A stretch of 64,000 nt of DNA. It comes from Phorcus lineatus. Taxonomy: Eukaryota > Mollusca > Gastropoda > Trochida > Trochidae. Below are positions 50,201 through 61,210 of this stretch, piece after piece. The DNA lies in assembly GCA_921293015.1 (NCBI GenBank), contig OV121081.1:27717158-27781157 (forward strand), written 5' to 3'. Made by a program: the position numbers and the translations under genes. The notes under the pieces are model-generated. The model made no database searches and was not told where the DNA came from. It saw nothing but the letters and a program-made list of their open reading frames with translations. The stretch's first letter is position 1, and every line of letters starts with the position of its first letter.

Positions 50201-51856
50201 AAATAACTGTGTTTGATAATGGTCAAACACCTTTCAACCTCAAGGATAAATCTACAAGTTCTCATTATTTTTGCACATTAGATAAAAAAAGTTGTAAATT
50301 TGTTAATGTTTACAAATGTTTGCCTTGTATCTGTTTTGTTGATGATATTATTAATGTTTATATCTTTGTTGCTGTTGATAGGGTGCAGATCACTCAGTCT
50401 TAAAAGACGAAGAATTTATTGTGGATGACGATGCAGGTTTGTTGATTTAAGGGATTTGAACCCCCTTTTGGTATCTTTTTTTCAAATAATTTGGTTTCAA
50501 AAGGTTGGCCCCAAGGGTAAACCCCCTTTGTTAAATGGCTCAATGTGAAGTGAAAGGTATTTGGATTATGTATTTGTCGTTTGGAGTTTGTTACATATCA
50601 TTTTGAAGATATTATCAGAGACAAGGAGTATCGACCCAGTTACATCCCTTTACTTTTTTATAGCTAGAAGTTCCTGCTTGTCTACTAAAGCTTTTTTTAG
50701 GCTGTTTATTTTATGGATACACTATATTACGTCCCTGTGCAGGGGCGTAGGAGCGAATTTGAAAGTGGGGGGGCTTGAATTGAAATTTTGTAACCAAAAA
50801 AAAAAGGAAACTTGCTGGCTGCTTATCCCATCAATTAGGACATAATACTGAAGTCAGTTTAATTCCTAGTTTGATTGGATGTTTTAGTTCTACCCTCAGA
50901 GTAGTTTTAGAACTACCCTCAAAGTAGTGCATAGTAACTGTTTTGTAACAATAATAGACCAGTTATTGGGAAATATGTAGTAGAAAGGGGAAAATAGTCA
51001 TTTCGAAAAAAAAAACATTTTGAAAAAAAGTGGGGGGGCTAAGCCCCCCTAAGCCCCCCCTGTTCCTACGCCCCTGCTGTGCCTTATGCATCAAGTGAAC
51101 TCCCCCATTAAAAATTCCTATGGAAAATGGGGTCCATTCATGAATCTCTCTGAATCTGCCGTTACATGATAATGCTAGCTGAATTAAACAATGCATTCTG
51201 ATTACACCAAATAGTGATGAAAGTTTTTGAGATTGAAACTACTTCCTCTGTAAGAATGTCTTTAGTTTTATGTTTTTCCCCTTGATTGGCATCCTGTTAC
51301 ATCAGTGTATTTGTCTCCACCCAGCTCCATCATATACCCTGATATCCTTCAGCCTAAAACACTCATATCGCTAAATATAGCAAGCCAATGAAATGACTCA
51401 CATTCAGCAATAGTGGCACCACCCGGATGAGAGTTCAAACAAATATAAATGTGGGCTATAAATAGCCATGAGTAACCAGCCGTAATTGATACGAGCGTTT
51501 TAGGCCGAAGGATATCAGGGTATATGATGGAGCTAGGCGGAGACAAATACGCTGATGTAGCAGGATGCTTGTTTGGTTCAATGTTTTATTTAACTGAGAC
51601 CATAATCTAAACTTTATATGAGTAATATGAATTTTATTGATGAGGTAATTAACTCATCCCGTAAGGTAATGAATAAATTATTAGTAATATGCAGTATTTT
51701 TTATTCAGTATCATATTTCTTAAATGTGATCTTTATTAATATGAACCAATGTTGACTGATGGTTTTTGTTTTACAGTTTATCAGAATGATGGAAAATTTG
51801 GATCTACACTTGGAAGAGTAGTTGTCTATGGAATAAAACCAAAACAAGAGTTGTGA
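47236..51856 (+). CDS. MYDGF: Myeloid-derived growth factor homologue, complete
   Basis: MYDGF (C19orf10/UPF0556) proteins enter the secretory pathway; the mammalian one is largely held in the ER/Golgi and secreted as a growth factor. Five exons: 47236-47412, 49138-49194, 49990-50133, 50382-50436, 51777-51856, giving 170 residues. A second Met at 47263 gives 161 residues and a cleaner signal peptide (MKNIGKLIICCMATVVFINA) and may be the true start. Family landmarks are FVVKPGGQVLSE, CNFTYSSQGGTQEQW across exons 2-3, ERPEGVSYLMFQTFR, two Cys (in NFSCNFT and FSCSVE) that fit the known disulphide, and FGSTLGRVVVYG. The C-terminus is KQEL, matching the KDEL-like retention end of the family (RTEL in human). 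Introns 1 and 4 carry MITEs. Candidate polyadenylation signals are at 52164 and 52607. Confidence 0.94.
48152..48617. mobile_element. TTAA-flanked MITE in MYDGF intron 1, 466 bp
   Basis: TTAA at 48148-48151 and 48618-48621. Ends AGAGCCACTCCGTGAGTT and, inverted, AGAGCCACTCCTTGATTT. Non-coding. Confidence 0.85.
48760..48830. repeat. AT-rich simple repeat
   Basis: (TA)n followed by attaattaatttatttattta, microsatellite-like. Confidence 0.8.
50740..51076. mobile_element. hAT-like MITE, CAGGGGCGTAGGA type, 337 bp
   Basis: Ends CAGGGGCGTAGGAGCG and, inverted, CAGGGGCGTAGGAACA, with G-rich blocks (agtgggggggct) inside both. Flanked by CTGTG (50735-50739, 51077-51081). In MYDGF intron 4. Confidence 0.87.
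51290..51567. mobile_element. Foldback MITE, MULE-like, 278 bp
   Basis: Arms CATCCTGTTACATCAGTGTA / CATCCTGCTACATCAGCGTA continue for ~60 bases (tttgtctcc, agctccatcatataccctga). Flanks cttgattgg / cttgtttgg fit a 9-bp duplication. In MYDGF intron 4. Confidence 0.82.
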
Positions 51857-52823
51857 AAAAATTGTCGGATGATTGCAAACACCAACATTTTCATGTTTTG
51901 AATTTGATTTGAAACCTTTCAGGGAGATGTTGTCGGAGAAATACAAAGTGGGTATTTATTCATAATAATATCACTCACATTATCAGAATTTATTGAACAG
52001 TGATGAATCTCTCATAAACCTTTATATGCCTCATTAATTGAAATCTAGGCAATTTAATTAAAGTCAAAGTTGAGCATGTCAAAAGCTTAAAACTTGTGCT
52101 GTACACATTTTGTCAAAATCAATTTTTATTAATATTTAAAAAGTTATAACAACTTGGAACTTTAATAAATTTGTGATTTATTTTTATGGATGAAAAGATC
52201 ACATTATGAAGAATGTTTGAAATAATTTAGGAATCTAAATTTAAACAGTAAGACTGATGTGAAAATTGGTTGGTTTAGTTCTTTCTAAGCGCGGCTCATA
52301 GCTGGAATGTTACCCAAGTAATGTGAAAGTTTTACTTTTTAACCTTAAACCATCTGTGCATTGACATCTCTACTTGGAAATATCCCTATCAAATGTCAGA
52401 AGTACACACAGAGAAACAGCGAGGGTTTCATTAATGGGTAAAAATATAAAAAACTATAGCCTTTCAGCTTATTGAAACATATTTTATCATGAGAATTCAG
52501 AATTGCAAACATCTCCCTGAATGCTGTAGCTGTTTTACCACAATTTATTTTTCAAGTTATTTGTAGGTTTTATGATTTATTTTTATTTGCCTTGTTATCT
52601 AGTTCTAATAAAACTGCAGTTTTAGTTTTGATTTATCTAAGTTTATAGGATTGGAAATTTGATTAGCTATTGGTATTAGATATAAAAGAATTTTATGAGT
52701 TATTCATTATGACAATCCTTTGTGGGCAATTGTGGGGTTGAATGCACTCTTTTTTTTCACCATATGGTATATGATAATTATTTATAGTTACATCTTATCT
52801 TTCAGAGGTAGCACAAGTCACAA

Positions 52824-52997
52824 TATCCTGTGCTAACCTCTGTTCTAATTCAATCACTTTCAGGGCTATAAATGGAAAAGTCTGAAAGGCTTTGCTGAAA
52901 TTTTGCAGAAAGTTTGATCAGCAATATTTTTGCACAAACAGAGTCTGCTGGAAGCCTAAGAAGTGCTTGAATTAGATCAGAGGTTACTTAGGAGTTA
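52824..52997. mobile_element. MITE of the CTAACCTCTGTTCT family, short copy
   Basis: Ends tcctgtgctaacctctgttc and, inverted, tcctaagtaacctctgatct. Related to 16766-17053. Confidence 0.65.
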
Positions 52998-53249
52998 GTT
53001 ATTTGACCTACCTCTGTGGGGAGAGATTGAGTAAAATCGTTTTGAATATTATTTGTTTTGACACCAGTGTTTGAATAATCCGACTGACTTCAACTGCACA
53101 TTGAACTAGCTGAAAGAGTCTGTCCTTTATCATTAATTGTTGTTGACCAGCTGATCGAAAACTAGAAAACTGGTGAAAGCAAGAAAGTTGATCCAGGGTA
53201 CATGGTCCTTCAAACAGCAAAGGTAAAGTCTGACTGTTTGACTGGACCA

Positions 53250-53490
53250 CAAGAGAAGTTGTGCTACATATCATTTTTAGACTTGGCTGCGCAACAATGT
53301 TAGTTCGATCATGGGTCAGCCAAATTGTGCAAGTCTGTAATAACAGTCGGTCATTTCCACTAACTGAAGAGGTTATTTGCTTGAAGAGATGTTATTAGGA
53401 ATACCTGATACCTAGAAAAGACGTGGTATGCATCATTTTTAGACTAGGCTGGGCAACAGTGTTAGTCTAATCATTGGTCAGGCTAAGTCA
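53250..53490. repeat. Diverged direct repeat, ~60 bp at ~165-bp spacing
   Basis: The block catttttagacttggctgcg at 53272 recurs as catttttagactaggctggg near 53436, each followed by gcaaca-tgttagt and a gtcag-type end. Confidence 0.65.
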
Positions 53491-54639
53491 GACCAAGGAG
53501 TTGCCTAACTCCTGTGTTATTTTGTCATTTAACCCAACTGGATTGGCTTTGATAAAAGTAATGATTACTCGAATCATTGTAGGTTGATTGATCTCAAGTG
53601 TTCAATTTGTATTGTCATTGCATAAGAAACCATCGTTTTGATGCATTGTTTAATCAAGACTTTATCGTTTCGTCATCTTCTTCATGAAAATAATAATTCA
53701 TTGAAGATTATGCTCTTTTTGAAAAAAATTAATTTGAGATATACCTTTAGAAAATGTTAGCACTGCAAATATATATTTCATAATGTCATTGAATTATTTA
53801 GATATCGAATAACCTTCTCCAAAGATTGGGCTCTAACTTTTAAACCTATGAAATTGTTATTTACATATTTGAAAGGTCATTATAATTTCAAACATGAAGT
53901 GAAAGGATTTCTAAATTGTTGTTTGTCTACTTTCCTTGGAGCTTAGAGTTCAGTTGTCAAACTGAGCCCCTTTTTTAAGAGGCCTTAAAATTTTAAGTGA
54001 CCCAAATCTTAAAACACCAACTTGAGATTTGAGATGATGCTGATTCAATATTGTAAACACCAATTGTTTACTAAACACAATGCTTAGTCTTTATTTATTA
54101 CTAGTACTTTGCAAGTACAGTGTTCATCATATGATCATCTACTCATGACCAGAAAAACCAATCTCACTCGTGCCTTACACGGATCAGAGTACAGTATTTA
54201 TTATTTACATTTTAACTGGTGAAGTTTGTTGAATTTACACACTACATAGCCCAAAAATAAAGAAATTAGATCACTCATTTTTGTATGTTGAAGATGGCTT
54301 AAATTTGGCAGAGAAAGGCCTTTAAAGTTTTTGAGCCCTAAAAAATCTAATCCCCCATCAATGTATTAACAATAGGCTTTATGCAGTTTATATTTTTACG
54401 AATAATTCTTGAATAGAAATATTATGTGCTCAGATGGTCATTGACTCTGCAAATGCATCTTGTATTATTTATCATGTATGTAGGCAAAGTAATTAGTTAT
54501 GCATTGATAGTATGTTATCTATCATGTCTACATTTTGTGGCTTGGAGAATGAAAGTTTGAACTATATCTGTTTGCTTGCTTGACTTTAATGGTGCAATGT
54601 AAATATAAGTGTAAATGAGTTTACTTTGTCTTCTTTTAG

Positions 54640-54925
54640 AGGTCTGTGGTTCGAATCCCGCCAAGGGCTCGGCAACTTTGTCTGCAGTAGAGAACTGTTT
54701 CACGCGCAGTCATGTTTGGGTGTAATGCTATATTGAATTTCAGCGTAGTACCACCCAGTTAGTTCCAGCTGATACTCGCAGGTTTCACCGAAATGCAGAG
54801 TCACAATGGTGTTGCAGGCTTTCTCCCTGCGATAACACTAGTGGCCACGATATAAGTGAAATAATCTTGAAAGTGGCATTAGACCCCATATCACCTCATC
54901 TCATCTCATCTCATCTCATCTTTGA
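54640..54925 (+). mobile_element. tRNA-derived-looking SINE with (ctcat)n tail
   Basis: Contains a Pol III B-box-like ggttcgaatcccgcc at 54649, the conserved body (ggctcggcaactttgtctgc, gttccagctgatactcgcag, ggctttctccctgcg) and a pentanucleotide tail of five ctcat-type units at 54897-54920. The A box was not recognised, so the 5' part may be lost. Confidence 0.75.
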
Positions 54926-54962
54926 GAGGCTATTGAAGTTGAGGTTGGAATCTGATATGAAC

Positions 54963-55045
54963 ATCCTGCTACATCAGCATATTGGTATCTGCATAGCTCC
55001 TATACAACCCTGATATCTCTCGGGCAAAGGCTGCTTTTTTATAGC
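54963..55045. repeat. Single arm of the CATCCTG foldback family
   Basis: catcctgctacatcagcata, then agctcctatacaaccctgat, matches one arm of 51290-51567; the partner arm is absent. Confidence 0.65.
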
Positions 55046-58000
55046 CACTAAAGGCCTTTGTCAAATTAATATAGGTGTGAGGATACAGATATTTCACAGT
55101 AGGATATATATCATGTTATCTCATTAATTTACGATTCAATATCGTATCACATCCTTCTATGATCGGTGATTTCTATATAAAAAGAAAGATGAACTTTTGG
55201 TAACCCCCTTGATTTTTAGGCAGATTAAGCAATAAACAGGTAAACAATATGTATCACACTACAGAGATCATATCACCATACATATAATATAGTCTTGATT
55301 AAGTGTCACGATTCTTAATAATACCCATCTTCCCCCGCATGGTGTTAAAATGTACCAGTCTCTATCACTTGTTAATTTTAACCTTGATGACAACCAGTCA
55401 AATTTTGTGTTTGGAGTTCAGCACTCTCTTTGGTGAAAAGTTTTAGTTCTCATATGATTTCTCATTGAACTATTCGTCGAAACAGCCTGGACCACAAGCA
55501 CAAAAAAGTACGGGAAATATGGCAAGGCCTATCTTGGCAAGTCTTTGGGACTGGTGTAAGAATAGGCCAGTCATGGGAAGATGAATAATAAAATACAAAT
55601 AATAATAATTGTACTGAAGGGGATTCTCTGATGGAGCAAGTAATTGATAGCAGGATGGATATGAAGGAATGTTTTTATGACTTATGTATTTAGAGTACAT
55701 TCACAGATGAAAGTTGTTATTCATAACATTCTTCTGTATGGGCAGTTTACTTTTTGGGTTTGTATTTTAGTTTCAAGTATGAATTAATATGTTGATTCTT
55801 TGCTTTCACTCAAGCATATTTCATTTATTATGTGGTCATCAGTGTTCATTTAACGCTGCTTATTCAACAAGTGTAGAAGAATATTAACATGCATTTTGTT
55901 TCATTATTATTAATTTTGTTATTTTACCAAATTTTAATCAAACGACTTTTTAAAATTTTTTAATTGCTTATGAAGTATATTAGAAAACTGTAGCAAATGA
56001 TGATGATGAATCCCAATGTGTATGCTATTATTGTTTTTCACCAATGTTGATAGATGATTAAATGATTTTCACTATATTCACCTTATCCCACAAGGCATTA
56101 ATCATTAGCCAGAGGGGAGATTTTTTTATTTAAAATGTTTACATTAATATCAACTTTATCTTTTTTTGTAATTTTTGACAGCAACAATGAAATTGTAAAT
56201 TCTGATTTTAGTAATCTTGTACAAAAGTGTAGGTAAAAGCATATATACATATTTTTTGTAATGTAAATAAGTGGAGTCTGTCGTTAGTTATTATATTAAG
56301 AATTAAGGACTATTGATTTGTAAATGAATAAAATATGTCAACCTTATGATCTTATTTTGTGTGTGACATTTCAGATAAGATGTCAGATAAGCATAAAGTC
56401 ATTACGTTCATACTTGACAATTACTGTGCGAAGAGTCATAAAATCACTATCTTATGGTTACTATTGAACACTTTTTCACAGTATTTTTTTTACAGATCAT
56501 GTGGTGTTATGCCAGAACACCACTATTAGCTTACTATTGATCTATATGAAGAATAATAGTAATTTGTCTTAAAATTGTGTATGTCGTTGCGGAATATACA
56601 CTTTAATAGTTACAAATCAGTAGCCCCTAAATGATGACCCTGTGATCATTTGTAAAATAAATTATAAGTAACCTGATGAGCTACAGAGCCAATTGTCCAT
56701 CGCCTTCAACTTTTCACATTTTCGACTCTGTTCCCTCAAGCTGAAAATTTGTGGAAAGGTGCCTTAAACCGAGGGAGCCCAATTTTGGCCCCGACCCCCC
56801 TCAAACAAGAGCGTGGTAGGCATTCTTATGAAAATATTTGAATGACTTCTTCACCAAATCCAGGGGAAAATTCATCTTTCTACAGTGGAGTCTTGGCCCC
56901 TCTTCAAGTATTGGCATAATAGATTGTCCATTCCTGAACCTTCTTCAGCTACTCTTCAGAAACTATAATGCTAGATGGCTGAAATTTTGAGAATATCGTC
57001 TTTATATTGTGGAAACTCAAATTTGTACATTTCGTCAAGACCCCCTCAAACATGGACGTAACACCATATCCCTAAAACCGTTATGCAACTTCTTCATCAA
57101 AACTATTTGGCATATGAGGCTCTAATTTTCAGAACGATATTTAAGCTGAAATGACAAATTATTGCTTATTGCATGGCCGCCGTTTTAATGTTCATTAGAA
57201 TACCATCTTTATGAAGCTGTCTAAGATATGTAAATTCCTTTGTCTTTAGTAAATAAGGACGTGGCACTGAACTCTAGATTGGTTAACCCAGACCATTTGG
57301 GCCAGGAAGCTCATTTACACTGAGATTAACCAAACTAGCCCTCGACTTAAGGCATGGCAATGTCCGCCCTTGCATCTTCAATCATTTGTTCTCCAGAAAC
57401 AAATTTTGCTAGAAATCTCAAATTTCGAGAATATCGCTTTTCAAATGTTCTACTTCTGAAGCAGTATCTTCACAGTGAAAATCTATGAATAATTAGTGTG
57501 TTCCGTAAAAAAATCAAAAGTCAATTATGCCTCCCCATATGCTTAGCCTTCAAGCATTGAAGAATTTCTAATTCAAGTATTCCACATCATATGAGAAAAC
57601 GCAAAGTCTGATGAGCTACATAGTCAATAGTTTTACTTCATATCTATTGCGTAGACCTTTTTCGAACATATGTTATGAATATTTAAACGGAAGCTTCTCC
57701 GATGCCTGTTCGAAAACCTGTAAGTACAAATGCACAATAAATGGTTAGGGAAAATTGGTAGCAAAGGTATTAATATAATATTCGTTTAAATTTTAGAATA
57801 AAAATGAGATAATTTCATTGACAGTTATGATGAACCAAATGAAAATCTATGTTAAAAAATAACTTCGTTTTTGCTCATGTTTTATCTTTTGACTGTAAGA
57901 TAACATGTTGAATAAAGGAGTCGTGTTAACATCGAACACTCTATTTTATTTGTTTCACCTTATATCATAGAAGATAAATCGGTTTTATGTATAAATGAGA

Positions 58001-60339
58001 TGTATTAATTACAAAGACGATACCCTATGGAATCTGTTAACCGATATTTTTGTTCTGATTAAGATATATTGTTTCAATTGTCATCCAGTCAAATATTATT
58101 TTAATTTCAATCTTTTATATTTGACCGAGTTCTGTGTGATAACCGAATTAATTTACGTGCGTCATTTCTTCTTTGAAAAGGTTATTTCTTCGAGAAATAA
58201 ATCTCATCTGAATGAATATTTCAACAAAATGATTGATTTTCAGTATAATTTTCGTTTGAAGTATCAATCCTTAGCTACGGAAACCCATCTATTTATTGAT
58301 GTGCGAACCCGTAGATACACTTTAAAAGTTTGGGGAGGGGAGATTTCTCATTTACATACGAGGGTAGGGCGTTTGTTAATAAAATTGAGGCCTTAAAATG
58401 TGTTTAAATCTCAATTAAGCTAACCATAGTTATGTCCGCCCCCTTTCTTATACGCTTACGTTATATAATGTAAACTGCATCCAAGGTGCTTTATACATCA
58501 GGATTTTAAAAAAATATGTTTGTTTATCCTTGGAAGTGCAAAATTCATTTATCTGTCGGTGCCAATTGTTCTGTAATCGACTCCCTGCAATGGAAAATAT
58601 AACGGAATAGAATGTTAAACGACTTCTCAGATCATTTAGAGACTACACGCGCTTGTGGAGTGAAAGTCACTTCTAAATAGCTAAGTAAGAAACAAGACTG
58701 ATACTCAGTGTCAAGAGATTATTCTGCAAGTTAAGGTTATTTATAAACAGGCTAAGTAGAAGAAAAAGGATGGAGAGAACAACCTTGGCTCAGCCGTACT
58801 GATAGGCTGACATTACGTTTAGCAAATAAACAGGAATATGTCTTGCTCACTATTTTATATATATCACTATCACAAAACGGACCTCTGTCACCAACCATTT
58901 TTGGAATTGATAAAAAAAATTTATGGTCATTCATGCGCATATTTAAGAAAGGTATTTTAAGGTTAAAGATGAAATAAATACGAAATTACCAATGTGAAGA
59001 TCCTGATACAAAACTTATTTCCTCGAATCGACGCCAGGTGATGAGATGCCAAATAATGTAAGATGAATTATCGATTGTGACCTACCTGATTTAAGACATT
59101 CACACCATGTTTGTATCATTGTTGTACCAGATCAATTATTAATCAATAATCAATTTTAAAACTAATATCAAATTTGTTTTTCGTGGTTTTATTTCTGTAT
59201 TTATGATAGCATAATGGTTTTTCGTGAAAAGAAATCGATAAAAGCCCATCTCAGCTTGACGCCGGGTCTCAAATTGTAGTTGGTATTGAAGATGCATTTA
59301 CAGAATAGCGCGTCTATTCGGGGAAATACTAACATCTGGGTGCCATTTCGAGAACCGAGCGGTTTAAAAAGCGATTAGCTGAGATAAGTTTGTGTATTCG
59401 TAAGTAAGAAACCTTTTAGTACGAAATTCCAGTTGAAAGTAGTTGAGACATGCTACTGATAAAGCAGCTTTTCATAATATTTCGCCAAGATTTCAGTTCG
59501 CTGTATGCAAAGTGTTGCAATTTGAATAAGATTTCATAAAGAACGAAACTCAAGACTCAACAGTCAACAGTCAATGATAAAATATTTTGAAAGGTCTTCA
59601 GTTACTGGACATTTTATTTGATTCATGAAGACGTACCATTTTGGCATTTCAGAAAGAGAATATCCTGTGGATATTTCAAATAACACAGATAAGTGAAAAG
59701 TACAAAATCAAAATGATAAAATCATAAATATAGATGTTTTTTTTAATCTAATAGACGGATTGAATCCAAACAGCTTTTTATTTTTGTTGTATTCCAAGCA
59801 ACAAGGAATCAGTCAAGAAAATCATCTAATTTTGTTGGTAACGCTAGGAAAAGAGAGAGAAACAGAAATAAAAAAACTAAAGGTAAAAAAACCCCATAAA
59901 ACTATAAAAAAGAAAGGAGAGAGAATACAACCTTGGCCAAGACCATTATTTTAAAGGACGTTTGTGACGGTTTTCAAATTATCAAAAGAGAGTTGTTTTG
60001 TTAATTGTTGTTGTTTAAGTTCTCAAGTTAATCATTAATGAGTCCTTAATTAATCATAATAAGTCTGTGATTAATGATTTGTCTCACACCTTGTCACAGA
60101 GTACGCTTATGAAAGAGGCGCTGGTTCACTGCGTGATCTTACAGTGCAAATTTATCATCTGTGTATACAATTTTTTCGGTGTAGACAGCGAATGTAAAAG
60201 TAATAAGGACAGATAGTGATATTTGCTTGTGTCTTTCATACCAAGTATATCATTTTTATATATTGTAAATTAATTGAGATGCACAGCTGACGTTATATGC
60301 CACTGCCACTATTTCACCAGAATATATGCGGCCTGAAGT
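55046..60339. other. Gene-poor interval
   Basis: No exon set recognised. 56620-57600 has loosely repeated phrases (gacccccctcaaaca / gaccccctcaaacat; gagaatatcg twice), perhaps an old repeat. A plus-strand frame of 133 codons at 57995-58396 shows no known motif. 55078-55315 resembles blocks at 40480-40660 and 47980-48145. Confidence 0.4.
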
Positions 60340-61036
60340 AACGTACACACGGTAGTATTGTAGGGACAATGAAAAGGTAAAAAGTCGCGATTTGATTAAC
60401 AATCTAACAATTTACAGCAGCTGGCGTGCGGCAGTTGGTGCAATGTTAGTTTTGAAATTAATATACACAACGAAAAAAGGTCAGATTTAATAGATTTCCA
60501 AAAGTGACATAACTTGTACTCATTCAAATGGACTTATCATTTCGGCTTCAGCAAATGTAGTGGTGTTGTTCTTTTTTTGTGCTAAAATTGTCATTATTAC
60601 GGAGATCAATATGTAAATAGTTTTGAATATATTAAAGAAGGGAATCGCTCCTCATTTCCGTATCGCAATATATTGCGATATCGACTTAAAACCAGCAAGT
60701 AGAACACTTATCAATGCTCATCTGGCCGTCGTTTTGTAAAATAAGACAATTCCGTAACCGGCTTCGGACTTATAACATGTCTGTGTTATTTTCATTTTGC
60801 GAATTCACACTTTAAAATCATATTTTTTGTTTTTCTGCAAATTTCCATGGAAAATGTTAATCTCAAAACCTCCGATATATTGGATATTTTCAGAAGAGTA
60901 TACCGGTACGTTTAATGTTGCTTCTGTATAGCTATATACAGATAACACTGTGCACCCTTAGGATGTATAGATAATTAAGACGTAATTTGACAAGTTTCAA
61001 AGCCAGATATTTTCAAAGCAAGCACGGAGTGTCTCT
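60340..61036. repeat. Decayed relative of the 48152 MITE
   Basis: Right end, inverted, AGAGACACTCCGTGCT with TTAA at 61037-61040; the interior near 60362-60400 (gacaatgaaaaggtaaaaag, then tcgcgattt) resembles 48273-48305. The left end was not found. Confidence 0.45.
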
Positions 61037-61210
61037 TTAAGGGGCTCGGCAACTTTGTCTGTAGTAGAGAACTGTTCTCCCGGCAGTAAGGTTTGGGTGC
61101 AATGCAATGCGTAGCCACAATGTTGTTGCGGGCTTTCTCACTGCAATAATACTAGCAGCCGCGATATAACTGAAATCCTCTTGAAAGCAGCGTTAAACCC
61201 CAAATCCTCT
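61036..61210 (+). mobile_element. SINE copy, 5'-truncated, abutting a TTAA element end
   Basis: ggctcggcaactttgtctgt, gcagtaaggtttgggtgcaa, gcgggctttctcactgcaat and gttaaaccccaaatcctctc match 54663-54905 in order; the middle (ttagttccagctgat region) is deleted. Confidence 0.7.

Larger units (their letters stand above)
51857..54639. other. Downstream flank of MYDGF, no gene seen
   Basis: AT-rich. Early AATAAA signals (52164, 52607) may end the MYDGF transcript. Otherwise only the repeats listed at 52824 and 53250. Confidence 0.5.

Noticed and set aside
54645-54662. Possible tRNA gene (ggttcgaatcccgcc)
   Set aside because: Only a B-box-like segment; no cloverleaf can be drawn and the following sequence is the SINE body present in other copies.
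56620-57600. Tandem repeat in the gene-poor region
   Set aside because: Shared phrases are short and spacings inconsistent (about 250 and 430 bases); could not be established by eye.
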